From: Paracoccaceae bacterium
GTDB lineage: Bacteria; Pseudomonadota; Alphaproteobacteria; Rhodobacterales; Rhodobacteraceae
NCBI GenBank assembly: GCA_028875855.1
Contig: JAGWVA010000011.1
Span: forward strand, 1-64,000
DNA length: 64,000 nt
Direction: 5' to 3'
The notes below the pieces were generated by a model. That model was not told the origin of the DNA, searched no databases, and saw nothing but the letters and a program-made list of their open reading frames with translations. Each line of letters begins with the position of its first letter. The first letter of the stretch is position 1. Below are positions 16,448-27,306 of this stretch, piece by piece. A program made the translations under genes and the position numbers.

Positions 16448-18268
16448 ATGAGTCACGCAGATGCCGCCGGGGCGCGCTCCAGCGCCCTGAGCACGATCCG
16501 CCGCGTCCTGCCTTACCTCTGGCCGAAGGACCTGCCCTGGGTCAAACGCCGCGTCGTCGCCTCGGTGGTGGCGCTGTTTCTCGCGCAGCTCTTTTCCCTG
16601 ACGACGCCGTTCTTCTTCAAGGCGGCGGTGGACAAGCTGACCGGCACCAGCCACGGGCAGGATTTCCTGCTGGTTTACGGCGCGGTGGCGCTGACGCTGG
16701 CCTATGGCCTGTCGCGGGTGCTGAACTCGGGCATGGGCGAATTGCGCGATGCGATCTTCGTGCGCGTGGGCCAGCGGGCGATCCGCAGCCTCGCGCTCGA
16801 GACCTTCACCCATATCCACCGCCTGTCGATGCGCTATCACATCACGCGCAAGACCGGCGGCCTGTCGCGGGTGATCGAGCGCGGGATCAAGGGCGTGGAT
16901 TTCCTGCTGCGCTTCACGCTGTTCTCGGTCGGGCCGCTGACGCTGCAACTGCTGATCGTGCTGGTGATCTTCGCGACGATCTTCAACGTCTGGTATGCGG
17001 CGGTCGTCCTTGTGTCGATCTCGGCTTATGTGGCCTTCACCTTCAAGGTGACCGAGTGGCGCGTGCAGATCCGGCGCGAGATGAACGCGCAGGACACGGA
17101 CGCGAACCAGAAGGCGATCGACAGCCTGCTGAACTTCGAGACGGTGAAGTATTTCGGCGCCGAGGCGCGTGAAGCGCAGCGCTACGACGCTGCCATGGCG
17201 GGATACGAAAGCGCGGCGGTCAAGACCGGGCAATCGCTCGCCTTCCTCAACTTCGGGCAGGTGCTCATCATCACCCTTGGGCTGGTAACGGTGATGGCCA
17301 TGGCCGCGATCGGGGTCGAGCGGGGCACGCTGACCGTGGGCGATTTCGTCATGGTCAACGCCTACATGATGCAGATCACCCAGCCGCTTGGTTTCCTGGG
17401 GACGGTTTACCGCGAGATCCGGCAGTCGCTGATCGACATGGGCGACATGTTCGACCTTCTGGGTCAACCTGCGGAGATCAACGACGCCCCCGACGCAAAA
17501 GACCTTGTCGTCACCGGGGGCGAGGTGCTGCTGGACAACGTGAGCTTCGGCTACGAGGCGGCACGCCCGATCCTCAAGGGCGTCAGCATCCGTGTGGGCG
17601 CGGGGCAGACGGTGGCCATCGTCGGCCCGTCCGGCTCGGGGAAGTCCACCATCGGGCGGCTTCTGTTCCGCTTCTACGAGGTGACGGGGGGCGCGCTCAC
17701 CATCGACGGACAGGACGTCCGCAGCGTGACGCAGGACAGCCTGCATGCGCAGATCGGCGTGGTGCCGCAGGATACGGTGCTGTTCAACGACACCTTGCTT
17801 TACAACATCGCCTACGGCCGCCCGAACGCCACCCCGTCCGAAGTCGAGGCCGCGGCCAAGGCGACGAAGATCCACGACTTCATCATGTCGCTTCCCGAGG
17901 GCTATCAGACCAAGGTGGGCGAGCGCGGGCTGAAGCTGTCGGGCGGCGAGAAGCAGCGCGTGGGCATCGCCCGGACGCTTCTGAAGAATCCGCCGATCCT
18001 GCTTCTGGACGAGGCGACATCGGCGCTGGACACCCAGACCGAGCGTGACATCCAGGAAAGCCTCAAGGCGATGGGCGAGGGGCGCACCGTGATCACCATC
18101 GCGCACCGCCTGTCCACCATCGCCGATGCCGACCGGATCGTGGTGCTGGAGAAGGGCGTGGTGATCGAGGAAGGCCGGCACGAGGATCTGCTGGCCCGAG
18201 GCGGGCGCTATGCCGCGATGTGGAACCGCCAGTCGGCCGAGGCCGCCGAGGAAGAGGCCGCGGCCTGA
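16448..18268 (+). CDS. Atm1/HMT1-type ABC exporter (fused membrane and ATPase domains)
   Basis: A 606-residue half-transporter. Six membrane helices lie in residues about 30-330, and the ATPase domain has Walker A VGPSGSGKST (about 397), signature LSGGEKQRVGIART and Walker B ILLLDEATSALD. The segment NFETVKYFGAEAREAQRYD near residue 225 is the glutathione-binding signature of the Atm1/ABCB7 subgroup, which exports glutathione-linked sulfur/iron precursors or heavy-metal conjugates. GGGGAACAAGGAG lies before the ATG. It converges with dnaB across a large hairpin. Confidence 0.92.
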   Translation: MSHADAAGARSSALSTIRRVLPYLWPKDLPWVKRRVVASVVALFLAQLFSLTTPFFFKAAVDKLTGTSHGQDFLLVYGAVALTLAYGLSRVLNSGMGELRDAIFVRVGQRAIRSLALETFTHIHRLSMRYHITRKTGGLSRVIERGIKGVDFLLRFTLFSVGPLTLQLLIVLVIFATIFNVWYAAVVLVSISAYVAFTFKVTEWRVQIRREMNAQDTDANQKAIDSLLNFETVKYFGAEAREAQRYDAAMAGYESAAVKTGQSLAFLNFGQVLIITLGLVTVMAMAAIGVERGTLTVGDFVMVNAYMMQITQPLGFLGTVYREIRQSLIDMGDMFDLLGQPAEINDAPDAKDLVVTGGEVLLDNVSFGYEAARPILKGVSIRVGAGQTVAIVGPSGSGKSTIGRLLFRFYEVTGGALTIDGQDVRSVTQDSLHAQIGVVPQDTVLFNDTLLYNIAYGRPNATPSEVEAAAKATKIHDFIMSLPEGYQTKVGERGLKLSGGEKQRVGIARTLLKNPPILLLDEATSALDTQTERDIQESLKAMGEGRTVITIAHRLSTIADADRIVVLEKGVVIEEGRHEDLLARGGRYAAMWNRQSAEAAEEEAAA

Positions 18269-18282
18269 CGGCCACCGGCGCA

Positions 18283-18321
18283 AGGGGCGGGGGCCGAGCA
18301 GGGGGCTCTGCCCCCGCCCCT
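18283..18321. terminator. Large GC hairpin between convergent genes
   Basis: AGGGGCGGGGGC (18283-18294) and GCCCCCGCCCCT (18310-18321) form a perfect 12-bp stem, with a smaller nested stem GGGGGC/GCCCCC around TCT as an alternative. It lies 14 nt after the ABC transporter stop and before the dnaB stop on the other strand. It has no clean T-run, so a Rho-independent role is uncertain. A GGGATATTT repeat follows directly. Confidence 0.6.
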
Positions 18322-18329
18322 GCGGGGCT

Positions 18330-18360
18330 CCCCCGGGATATTTGAGCCAAAGAGAAAGGG
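18330..18360 (+). repeat. GGGATATTT-type intergenic repeat, copy 1
   Basis: CCCCCGGGATATTTGAGCCA followed by AAGAGAAAGGG. The same core occurs at 23298-23327 (GGCGGGGATATTTGGGCCAA, GATGAAAG) and in reverse at 32970-32999 and 59750-59777. All copies lie between genes and next to a GC-rich hairpin. I recall this motif as frequent between genes in Rhodobacteraceae; its function is not known to me. Confidence 0.65.
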
Positions 18361-18382
18361 CAGGGGGGCGCGGTGGCGCCCG

Positions 18383-19885
18383 TCAGAAGCCCTCGCTGCC
18401 GTCGCCCTGCCAGCTTCTGGCAAGGTTGCCGAAGCGCGTGAAGCGGCCGTCGAAGCTGAGTTCGACCGTGCCGATGGGGCCGTGGCGCTGCTTGCCGATG
18501 ATGACCTCGGCCTTGCCGTGCACGCGCTCCATCGCCTCCTGCCATTTGGCCATGGCTTCGAGGTTGTCCTCGCCGGGCTTTTCCCGCTCGCGGTAGTATT
18601 CGTCGCGGTAAACGAACATCACCACGTCGGCGTCCTGCTCGATCGAGCCGGATTCGCGCAGGTCGGACAACTGGGGCCGCTTGTCGTCGCGGTTTTCCAC
18701 CTGACGCGAAAGCTGGCTGAGCGCGATCACGGGGATGTTCAGCTCCTTCGCGATGGCCTTCAGACCTTGCGTGATCTCCGAGACTTCCTGCACCCGGTTG
18801 TCCTTGGACGTGCCCTTCAGCAGTTGGAGGTAGTCGATCATCAGCACGTCGAGGCCATGGGTGCGCTTCAGACGCCGCGCGCGGGCAGCGACCTGGCTGA
18901 TCGGAAGGGCCGGCGTGTCGTCGATATAGAGCGGGCAGGACTCGAGCGATTTCGCGGCCTCGACGAAGCGGCGGAACTCGGCTTCGGTCATGTCGCCGCG
19001 GCGGATCTGTTCGCTGGGCACCTCGGCCGCTTCGGACAGGACGCGGGCGGCGAGCTGTTCGGCCGACATTTCGAGGCTGAAGAAGCCGACCGCGCCGCCT
19101 TCCACCGCGCCTTCGCCGCCATCGGGCAGCCGCCCGCGCTTGTAGGCCTTGGCGATGTTGAAGGCGATGTTGGTTGCGAGCGATGTCTTGCCCATCGAGG
19201 GGCGACCGGCCAGGATCAGAAGGTCGGACGGGTGCAGCCCGCCCAGCTTCTTGTCCAGATCGACGAGGCCGGTGGAGATGCCCGCAAGGCCCCCATCCCG
19301 GCGGTAGGCGGCGTTGGCGACGTTGACCGCATCGGTGACCGCCTTCAGGAAGGACTGGAAGCCGCGTTCGGCCACGCCCTGTTCGCCCAGCTTGTAAAGC
19401 TTCTGCTCGGCCTCGATGATCTGGTCCTTCGGCTCGCTGGCGACCTCGATCTTTGCGGCCCTTGCCGCAATGTCCTGGCCGAGTGCGATCAACTCGCGCC
19501 GCACGGCCAGATCGTAGATCATCTGCGCATAGTCGCGCGCCGCATAGGCCGCGATAGCACCACCGGCGAGTCGCGCCAGATAGGCCGCGCCGCCAAGTTC
19601 CTTCAGGCCCGCGTCGTCATCGAGAAAGGCCTTGATCGTCACGGGCGAGGCCAGCGCGTTCTTCTGGATGCGCGCGGCCGCCACCTCGAAGATGCGCCGG
19701 TGCACGGGTTCGTAGAAATGCTCGGCCCGCACCAGCGACGAGATGCGGTCGAAGATGTCGTTGTTCGTCAGGATCGCGCCCAGCAGCTGCTGCTCGGCCT
19801 CGATATTGTGCGGTGCAACGTCGGTTGCGGACTCCGTATCGACGGGCTGACCAAGCCCGGGCCGGAGTTGGGTGATCTCTGTCAT
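18383..19885 (-). CDS. dnaB: Replicative DNA helicase DnaB
   Basis: A 500-residue hexameric helicase of the replication fork. The N-terminal DnaG-interacting domain spans about 20-150 (PHNIEAEQQLLGAILTNND). The RecA-like domain has Walker A ILAGRPSMGKTSLA (about 220), Walker B VLMIDYLQLL, and the RESGSIEQDADVV segment. The length is normal, so there is no intein. The start MTEITQLRPG at 19885 is preferred over an upstream ATG. It is downstream of pyrC-pyrE on the same strand but 240 nt away, so it is probably a separate unit. Confidence 0.96.
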   Translation of the reverse strand: MTEITQLRPGLGQPVDTESATDVAPHNIEAEQQLLGAILTNNDIFDRISSLVRAEHFYEPVHRRIFEVAAARIQKNALASPVTIKAFLDDDAGLKELGGAAYLARLAGGAIAAYAARDYAQMIYDLAVRRELIALGQDIAARAAKIEVASEPKDQIIEAEQKLYKLGEQGVAERGFQSFLKAVTDAVNVANAAYRRDGGLAGISTGLVDLDKKLGGLHPSDLLILAGRPSMGKTSLATNIAFNIAKAYKRGRLPDGGEGAVEGGAVGFFSLEMSAEQLAARVLSEAAEVPSEQIRRGDMTEAEFRRFVEAAKSLESCPLYIDDTPALPISQVAARARRLKRTHGLDVLMIDYLQLLKGTSKDNRVQEVSEITQGLKAIAKELNIPVIALSQLSRQVENRDDKRPQLSDLRESGSIEQDADVVMFVYRDEYYREREKPGEDNLEAMAKWQEAMERVHGKAEVIIGKQRHGPIGTVELSFDGRFTRFGNLARSWQGDGSEGF

Positions 19886-20092
19886 GGTTCGTCCCTGTCC
19901 CTGCGCCTGTCCTACCGGGTCTGGCCGCCACTTCAAGGCCGGTCCCGGAGGGCGAAACGGTGGATAGTCCGCCTGAACCCTGTGGACAGCCTGTGCATGA
20001 CGGAAAGCATACCAGATCTAGCGGGCCTTGTCGCCCGTTTCGCCGTCTCTAGCGATATATGTCAGAACGGCTGACCCGCAGTTATCCCGCCC

Positions 20093-20122
20093 CATCCACA
20101 GGAATCTTTGCGCCTGTGGATG
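20093..20122 (-). terminator. Perfect 10-bp hairpin just after pyrE
   Basis: CATCCACAGG (20093-20102), a 10-nt spacer, and CCTGTGGATG (20113-20122), ending 3 nt beyond the pyrE stop on the minus strand. No T-run follows, so this is a candidate 3'-end structure and not a proven terminator. Each arm also resembles a DnaA box (TTATCCACA) at 6-7 of 9 positions, and further TGTGGA/TGGATA-like motifs lie at 19960-19985 before dnaB. Confidence 0.5.
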
Positions 20123-20125
20123 AAT

Positions 20126-20809
20126 TCAGGCCTTCTGGCGGGCTTCCTGCCAGGCGCGGGGCGCCTTCAGGAAGCTTTCGACCTCGTTCAACGTCGCGTC
20201 GTCGAAGGCGCCCGATGCACGCGCCTCGGCCAGCACGTCCCACCAGGTGCAGAGCCGGTGCAGGCTGACACCCTTTTCCGCCAGTGCCTCTTCGGCACCG
20301 GGGAAGATGTCGTAGAAGAAGATCACCGCCGTATGGGCGCAGCTGGCACCCGTCTCGCGGATCGCCTCGACGAAGCTCAGCTTGGACCCGCCGTCGGTGG
20401 CGAGATCCTCGACCAGCAGGACACGGTCGCCTTCGCCCATCACGCCCTCGATTCGCGCGTTGCGGCCATAGCCCTTGGGCTTCTTGCGCACATAGGTCAT
20501 CGGCAGGCCCAGCCGTTCCGCGACCATGGCCGCGAAGGGAATGCCCGCCGTCTCGCCGCCCGCGATGTTCGTGAAGGCCTCGAACCCCGCGCCGCGCAGC
20601 ACGGTGCAGGCCATGAAGTCCATCAGCGTGCCGCGGATGCGGGGATGGCTGATCAGCTTGCGGCAGTCGATGTAGGTCGGGGACGGCAGGCCCGAGGCCA
20701 GCGTGAACGGCGTCTCGGCGTTGAAATGCACCGCCTTGATTTCCAGAAGCATCCGGGCGGTCAGCCGCGCGATTTCCTCGGGCGCCGGGTAGGAAGAGGG
20801 CAGAAGCAT
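20126..20809 (-). CDS. pyrE: Orotate phosphoribosyltransferase
   Basis: A 227-residue enzyme making orotidine 5'-phosphate from orotate and PRPP in pyrimidine synthesis. The PRPP-binding motif [14 protein letters not shown] lies near residue 120, with the flexible-loop [14 protein letters not shown] before it. The start [12 protein letters not shown] at 20809 gives the family's usual N-terminus. It lies 111 nt downstream of pyrC and is probably cotranscribed. The gap contains an imperfect CATCCCCGC...GCGGGGGATG hairpin ending in TTTT. Confidence 0.95.
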   Translation of the reverse strand: MLLPSSYPAPEEIARLTARMLLEIKAVHFNAETPFTLASGLPSPTYIDCRKLISHPRIRGTLMDFMACTVLRGAGFEAFTNIAGGETAGIPFAAMVAERLGLPMTYVRKKPKGYGRNARIEGVMGEGDRVLLVEDLATDGGSKLSFVEAIRETGASCAHTAVIFFYDIFPGAEEALAEKGVSLHRLCTWWDVLAEARASGAFDDATLNEVESFLKAPRAWQEARQKA

Positions 20810-20920
20810 GGGCGTGGTCCTTTGTTGTCGTCCATCTGGCTGAAGCATCCCCGCCGGAGGCTCTGGCGGTGCGCCTTGGGCTGCTCCGCGGGGGATGTTT
20901 TCACCGGACAGACTGCGCGG

Positions 20921-21958
20921 TCATTCGATATGCCAGTGAAGCGGGAAGCCGGGGTCGAAGACGGTCACGGGGCCCGCGCCGGTCTCTATCTTGGCCGGAT
21001 AGGCGACCGGGTCGCCCTTGCGCAGCGTGATCCGGGCGTCGTTCGGGGGCAGGCCGTAGAAGGCCGGGCCGTGAAGCGAGGTGAAACCTTCCAGACGGTC
21101 GAGGCGGCCCATCTCATCGAACACATGCGCGAGGATCGACAGCGTGTTCGTGGCGGTGAAGCAGCCCGCGCAGCCGCAGGCGCTTTCCTTGGCGGCATCG
21201 GCATGGGGCGCCGAGTCGGTCCCCAGAAAGAAGCGCGCATCCCCCGAGGTCGCAGCCTCGCGCAGCGCCAGCCGATGCAGCTCGCGCTTGGCGACCGGCA
21301 GGCAGTAGTAATGCGGATGGATGCCGCCCACGAGGATGTGGTTGCGGTTGATGATCAGATGGTGCGTCGTGATCGTGGCGCCAAGCCCGGCTTCGGCAGA
21401 GCGGACATAGGCCACGCCCTCTTGCGTGGTGATGTGCTCCATCACCACCTTCAGCCCCGGGATGGCGCGGCGCAGCGGTTCCAGCACGCGGTCGATGAAC
21501 ACGGCCTCGCGGTCGAAGATATCGACCGACGGGTCGGTGACCTCGCCATGGACGCAAAGCGGCATCCCGATCTCGGCCATCGCCTCGAGCACCGGGCGGA
21601 CGCGGTCGAAATCCCGCACGCCCGAGGCAGAGTTCGTCGTGGCCCCCGCCGGGTAGAGCTTCACCGCATGGGCGATGCCGTTGGCGAAGGCGGCGGTCAC
21701 GTCCTCGGGGTCCGTCTCTTCCGTCAGGTAGAGCGTCATCAGGGGCGTGAAATCCGCAGAGGCCGGCAGGGCCTTGAGGATGCGGTCGCGGTAGGCCGCG
21801 GCCTGCGCCGCGGTGACGACGGGCGGCACGAGGTTCGGCATCACGATGGCGCGGGCGAAGTGGCGCGCGCTTTCGGGCAGGATGCCTTCCAGCATGGCGC
21901 CATCGCGCAGGTGCAGGTGCCAGTCGTCCGGGCGGCGGAGGGTCAGGGTCTGGGTCAT
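20921..21958 (-). CDS. pyrC: Dihydroorotase (class II)
   Basis: A 345-residue zinc amidohydrolase that closes carbamoyl aspartate to dihydroorotate. It has the metal-binding HLHLRDG near residue 14, the carbamylated lysine in [13 protein letters not shown] (about 100), histidines in LCVHGEV and VMEHITT, and GTDSAPH (about 250) with the catalytic aspartate. The size and motifs match the short E. coli-type PyrC. The ATG at 21958 is divergent from ureD, and the 179-bp gap should hold both promoters. Confidence 0.96.
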   Translation of the reverse strand: MTQTLTLRRPDDWHLHLRDGAMLEGILPESARHFARAIVMPNLVPPVVTAAQAAAYRDRILKALPASADFTPLMTLYLTEETDPEDVTAAFANGIAHAVKLYPAGATTNSASGVRDFDRVRPVLEAMAEIGMPLCVHGEVTDPSVDIFDREAVFIDRVLEPLRRAIPGLKVVMEHITTQEGVAYVRSAEAGLGATITTHHLIINRNHILVGGIHPHYYCLPVAKRELHRLALREAATSGDARFFLGTDSAPHADAAKESACGCAGCFTATNTLSILAHVFDEMGRLDRLEGFTSLHGPAFYGLPPNDARITLRKGDPVAYPAKIETGAGPVTVFDPGFPLHWHIE

Positions 21959-22137
21959 GATGACACTGGCGTTACACAAATCGCCCGCCGATTTCCAGTG
22001 GGCCCGCGTTTTTGCACCGCGCCTGAAATTTGGGCAAAGGCGCCCGGAAACAGGGCGTTCGGTCGGGCGCGGCGGGGCGACGGGCCGGCGCGGCGGGCGG
22101 CCCCTCGTCTTGTCCCCGCGCTGGGGTAGAAAGCGGC

Positions 22138-22965
22138 ATGGCAGATGGATCGCACATATCGGCACGGCTGGAACGCGCGCGCGGGCGGGCGATGGTGGGC
22201 TTTGGCCCCGGCGGCCGGCTGCGCGACCTGCACCAGTCCGGGTCGGCCAAGGTCTTTTTGCCCAACATGCACGGGGCCGTGCCGGAGGTCGTGTTTCTCA
22301 ATACCTCCGGGGGGCTGACCGGGGGCGACAGGCTGTCCTTCGCGCTCTCGCTCGGGGCGCGGGCGCGGGCGGTGGCGACGACCCAGACGGCCGAGCGGGC
22401 CTATGCCAGCGCGGGCGGGCAGGCCGAGGTGACGGTGGACCTGACGCTGGCCCCCGGCGCCGCGCTCGACTGGCTGCCGCAGGAGACGATCCTGTTCGAC
22501 AGGTCCGCCCTGTCACGGCGGCTGCGGGCCGATGTTGCGGGCGATGCCCGGCTTCTCATGGCCGAGACCGTCGTTCTGGGGCGCGCGGCCATGGGGGAGA
22601 CCGTGCGCGATGTGGCCCTGCACGATTGGCGGGAGGTGCGCCGCGACGGGCGCCCGGTCTTCGTTGAACCGCTGCGCGTGACGACGCCGACCCTTTCGGC
22701 GGGGCCGGCGGCCCTTGCCCTTGCCGATGGTCGCGCGGCGCGGGCCTTCGCGACCGTCGCCCTGATCGCGCCTGGGGCGGAGGATGCGCTTGGCCCGGTG
22801 CGCGCGGCGCTTTCTGACATCGGGGTGGAGGCCGCGGCCTCGGCCTGGAACGGGCGGGCGGTCGCGCGGCTGATGGCGGCGGATGCGGCGCCCCTGAAGC
22901 GGGCGCTGGCCCGGATACTCGACACCCTGCGGGGCAGCCCCTTGCCCCGCGTCTGGCAGATATGA
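22138..22965 (+). CDS. ureD: Urease accessory protein UreD
   Basis: A 275-residue urease chaperone that forms the UreD-F-G complex delivering nickel to apo-urease. Family marks include [20 protein letters not shown] near residue 40, followed by LTGGDRL and [11 protein letters not shown]. The start [16 protein letters not shown] was chosen because upstream in-frame sequence is low-complexity; GGGGTAGAAAGC precedes it. It is the first gene of ureD-A-B-C-(lipoprotein)-E-F-G. Confidence 0.93.
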   Translation: MADGSHISARLERARGRAMVGFGPGGRLRDLHQSGSAKVFLPNMHGAVPEVVFLNTSGGLTGGDRLSFALSLGARARAVATTQTAERAYASAGGQAEVTVDLTLAPGAALDWLPQETILFDRSALSRRLRADVAGDARLLMAETVVLGRAAMGETVRDVALHDWREVRRDGRPVFVEPLRVTTPTLSAGPAALALADGRAARAFATVALIAPGAEDALGPVRAALSDIGVEAAASAWNGRAVARLMAADAAPLKRALARILDTLRGSPLPRVWQI

Positions 22966-22972
22966 GGACAAG

Positions 22973-23275
22973 ATGAACCTGACGCCCCGCGAGAAGGACA
23001 AGCTGCTCGTCAGCCTCGCCGCGATGGTGGCGCGCAACCGGCTGGCCCGGGGCGTGAAGCTCAACCACCCCGAGGCCATCGCGCTGATCACCGATTTCGT
23101 GGTGGAGGGCGCGCGGGACGGCCGATCCGTCGCCGATCTGATGGAGGCGGGCGCGCATGTCGTGCGCGCCGATCAGTGCATGGACGGCATCGCCGAGATG
23201 ATCCACGACGTGCAGGTTGAGGCGACGTTTCCCGATGGAACGAAGCTTGTGACGGTGCATCACCCGATCCGTTGA
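22973..23275 (+). CDS. ureA: Urease subunit gamma
   Basis: The 100-residue gamma subunit, opening [20 protein letters not shown] and ending with [14 protein letters not shown], both strongly conserved in UreA. It is full length and separate from ureB, as in most proteobacteria. It starts 8 nt after ureD. The space to ureB (60 nt) holds a dispersed repeat. Confidence 0.97.
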   Translation: MNLTPREKDKLLVSLAAMVARNRLARGVKLNHPEAIALITDFVVEGARDGRSVADLMEAGAHVVRADQCMDGIAEMIHDVQVEATFPDGTKLVTVHHPIR

Positions 23276-23283
23276 GCAGGCCG

Positions 23284-23327
23284 CGCCGGCGGAGCCTCCG
23301 GCGGGGATATTTGGGCCAAGATGAAAG
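23284..23327 (+). repeat. GGGATATTT-type repeat inside the urease operon, copy 2
   Basis: GCCGGCGGAGCCTCCGGCGG forms a 7-bp GCCGGCGG/CCTCCGGC-like hairpin, then GGATATTTGGGCCAAGATGAAAGG. The 3' part supplies the AAAGGCAGGA ribosome binding site of ureB at 23336. The same core lies at 18330. Unusually, it sits between two genes of one operon that must be made in equal amounts. Confidence 0.7.
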
Positions 23328-23335
23328 GCAGGACC

Positions 23336-23641
23336 ATGATTCCAGGAGAGATTTTCCCCGCCGCGGGCGAGATCGAACTGAACGCCGGGGCCGAAGTTCT
23401 GGTGATCGAGGTCGCCAATACCGGCGACCGGCCGATCCAGGTCGGCTCGCACTACCACTTTGCCGAGACGAACGCGGGCCTGTCCTTCGATCGTGCCGCG
23501 GCGCGGGGGATGCGCCTCGACATCGCCGCGGGAACGGCGGTGCGCTTCGAGCCCGGCCAGACGCGCGAGGTGCGCCTTGTGCCGCTTGGGGGCGCCCGGC
23601 GTGTCTTCGGCTTCAACGCTGCCGTGATGGGCAGGCTCTGA
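23336..23641 (+). CDS. ureB: Urease subunit beta
   Basis: The 101-residue beta subunit, with [18 protein letters not shown] at the start, [10 protein letters not shown] in the middle and [20 protein letters not shown] near residue 65. The ATG at 23336 is preferred to one five codons upstream inside the repeat, because UreB proteins begin MIPGE. It packs with UreA and UreC in the urease trimer. Confidence 0.97.
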   Translation: MIPGEIFPAAGEIELNAGAEVLVIEVANTGDRPIQVGSHYHFAETNAGLSFDRAAARGMRLDIAAGTAVRFEPGQTREVRLVPLGGARRVFGFNAAVMGRL

Positions 23642-23686
23642 CGCCTGCCTGCCGTTCCGACCGATTTTCAGCCCCGAGGTTCGCCC

Positions 23687-25396
<1,710 letters not shown>

Positions 25397-25722
25397 GCGT
25401 GCCATGGGACGGGGGCTGTCTGACGGATCTGCGGCGGCTGGCGGCGCGTCTGCGCGGGCCGGGGCATCAGCGGCGGTTGCGGCCGCAGGCTGGCAAGCCA
25501 GGCCGCGAGCGTGTGCGGGGCAAGTCGCAGGGGCATCCGTGCGTTCGGCATCATGGCCTCCGTTCATGGGCAGGCCGAGGAAACCACATGCGGGTTAAGG
25601 GGGGCCTAACGACGCCCGTGCCTCGGTCGGGGCGGGCAAGGCCTTGCCCAGCGGGGCGGCCGGGCCTTGCCGCGGCCCGGTTCCGGGCGCAGAATTGCCC
25701 GGCAATCAGCCCGGAGCATGTC
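25397..25722 (+). other. 326-nt gap between ureC and the lipoprotein gene; no gene recognised
   Basis: Both strands contain only short, low-complexity Ala/Arg/Gly-rich readings with no recognisable motif. The GGGCCTTGCC...GGCAAGGCC and CCGGTTCCGGGCGCAGAATTG stretches suggest local hairpins near 25635-25700. A 3' end of the ureDABC message or a promoter for the following genes could be here, but I cannot point to a convincing site. Confidence 0.5.
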
Positions 25723-26031
25723 ATGTTTGACCGACGCTTTCTCGTTATACTTTCAGGCCTTGCGCTGGCTTCCTGCAGTAACGCAGCCTCCAGCGTCGCA
25801 AGCGCGCCCGTCCGCGTCGCGACAAAGGCCGAGGTCGCGCGATGCGCCTATGTGACGAATATCAGCGACAAGCCCGGCCTTTACGGCGCCCTGGCGTCGC
25901 AAGGCATCGACTATGCGCGCAAGGCGATCATCGACGGGGCGGCGCAGGCCGGGGCGAACACGGTCGTCTTCGATCCCGTGGACCCGGGAACGATGGTGAC
26001 CGAGCTGACGGCGACGGCCTATCGCTGCTAG
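25723..26031 (+). CDS. DUF4156-type lipoprotein in the urease operon
   Basis: A 102-residue protein. The signal peptide FLVILSGLALASC has its lipobox cysteine at about residue 20. A short linker is followed by a DUF4156-like domain, with KAEVARCAYVTNISDKPGLY, KAIIDGAAQAGANTVVFDP and a final TAYRC; two cysteines probably form a disulfide. Such RcsF-like domains are found in outer-membrane lipoproteins of unknown or stress-sensing role. It lies between ureC and ureE, 21 nt before ureE, and is probably cotranscribed. A urease-linked function is not established. Confidence 0.75.
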   Translation: MFDRRFLVILSGLALASCSNAASSVASAPVRVATKAEVARCAYVTNISDKPGLYGALASQGIDYARKAIIDGAAQAGANTVVFDPVDPGTMVTELTATAYRC

Positions 26032-26052
26032 GACGAACGGAAAGGAACCGCG

Positions 26053-26622
26053 ATGCCCGAACTCTCCTCCCGGCCCGAGCCGCATGCGCACCAAATCGTG
26101 CGTGCACCCCTGCCGCAACCTGCACAAGCCCGTGTAACCCTTGGATATGACGCGCGTTTCCTGCGTCGCAAGCGGCTTCAGACGGATGCGGGCGAAGGCT
26201 TCCTTGTCGATCTGGCCGAGACGGTCAGCCTGGATCATGGCGACGCCTTCCGGCTTGAGGACGGTCGGCTGGTCGAGGTTCTGGCCGCGGACGAACCGCT
26301 GATCGAGGTGCGGGGCGATCTGCCGCGGCTTGCCTGGCACATCGGCAACCGGCACACGCCCTGCCAGATCGGGGCGGACCGGCTGCTGATCCGGGCCGAC
26401 CCGGTGCTGGCAGGCATGCTGCGCGGGCTCGGGGCCGCGGTGAGCGAGACGACGGGCCCGTTCCGGCCCGAGGGCGGGGCCTATGGTCAGGGCCGCACGA
26501 TGGGGCACGATCATGGCCACGATCACGGCCACGATCACGCGCACGGCCATGTGCACCATCATGCCTCTGCGCATCAGGACCTGCCCGAGGAGGACGAGGG
26601 CGAGCCGGAGGTGATCCGGTGA
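26053..26622 (+). CDS. ureE: Urease accessory protein UreE (nickel metallochaperone)
   Basis: A 189-residue nickel-binding chaperone. The N-terminal peptide-binding domain (LGYDARFLRRKRLQTDAGEG) and the metal-binding domain (LAWHIGNRHTPCQI near residue 97, with the conserved histidine) are followed by a His-rich tail from about residue 150. The tail reads MGHDHGHDHGHDHAHGHVHH. It would bind several extra nickel ions as a store. The start MPELSSRPEPHAHQ follows GGAAAGGAACCGCG. Confidence 0.94.
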   Translation: MPELSSRPEPHAHQIVRAPLPQPAQARVTLGYDARFLRRKRLQTDAGEGFLVDLAETVSLDHGDAFRLEDGRLVEVLAADEPLIEVRGDLPRLAWHIGNRHTPCQIGADRLLIRADPVLAGMLRGLGAAVSETTGPFRPEGGAYGQGRTMGHDHGHDHGHDHAHGHVHHHASAHQDLPEEDEGEPEVIR

Positions 26623-26667
26623 AATCGGCGCAACCCGATTTTTGCCGGCGCTCAGCCGGGCTGGCCG

Positions 26668-27306
26668 ATGGCTGATCCGGCCGCGCTGCTGACGCTGGGC
26701 CAATGGCTGTCGCCGGCCTTTCCGGTGGGCGGGTTTGCCTATTCGCATGGGCTGGAATGGGCGATCTCTGCCGGGCTGATCCGGGACGCGGCTTCGGCGC
26801 AGGCCTGGCTTGAGGGGGTCCTGGCCGAGGGCGCGGGCCGGGTGGAGGCGATCCTTCTCGCGCAGGCGCTCAGGGGGGCGGATGGGGCGGACCTCGCCGC
26901 GCTGGCAGAGGCGCTGGCCCCCTCGCGCGAACGCTGGCAGGAGGCGGCCGAACAGGGCGCGGCCTTCCTCAGGGCGACGAACGCGCTGACCGGCACGGAT
27001 TGGCCCGAGATGCCGCTGGCCGTGGCGGTGGGCGTTGCGGCGCGGCCGCTGGGCCTTCCCCCCGAAACGGTGATCGCGTTTTATCTTCAGGCCTTTGCCG
27101 GCAATCTCGTGCAGGCTGCGGTCCGTTTCGTGCCGCTGGGCCAGACCGAGGGGCAGGCGGTGATCGCGGCCCTGCGCCCCCTGATCCTGCGGCTGGCCGA
27201 GGCCGCGGCACGGGCCGGGATCGACGAGATCGGGTCGGGGGCGCTGGCCTCCGACATGGCGGCACTGCACCACGAAACCATGGACGTAAGGATTTTCCGG
27301 ACATGA
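26668..27306 (+). CDS. ureF: Urease accessory protein UreF
   Basis: The 212-residue UreF protein, which gates the GTPase UreG in the urease activation complex. Key segments are [21 protein letters not shown] near residue 10 and the C-terminal [18 protein letters not shown]. It is all-helical in known structures. It ends in ATGA shared with the ureG start, which shows translational coupling; 45 nt separate it from ureE. Confidence 0.95.
   Translation: MADPAALLTLGQWLSPAFPVGGFAYSHGLEWAISAGLIRDAASAQAWLEGVLAEGAGRVEAILLAQALRGADGADLAALAEALAPSRERWQEAAEQGAAFLRATNALTGTDWPEMPLAVAVGVAARPLGLPPETVIAFYLQAFAGNLVQAAVRFVPLGQTEGQAVIAALRPLILRLAEAAARAGIDEIGSGALASDMAALHHETMDVRIFRT

Noticed and set aside
18383-19885. 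Possible intein in dnaB, a common intein host
   Set aside because: The protein is of normal length (500 residues) and all motifs are contiguous.
26505-26570. Short tandem repeats of GATCATGGCCAC type
   Set aside because: They encode the His-Asp-Gly nickel-binding tail of UreE and are explained by protein function, not by a DNA-level repeat such as CRISPR.
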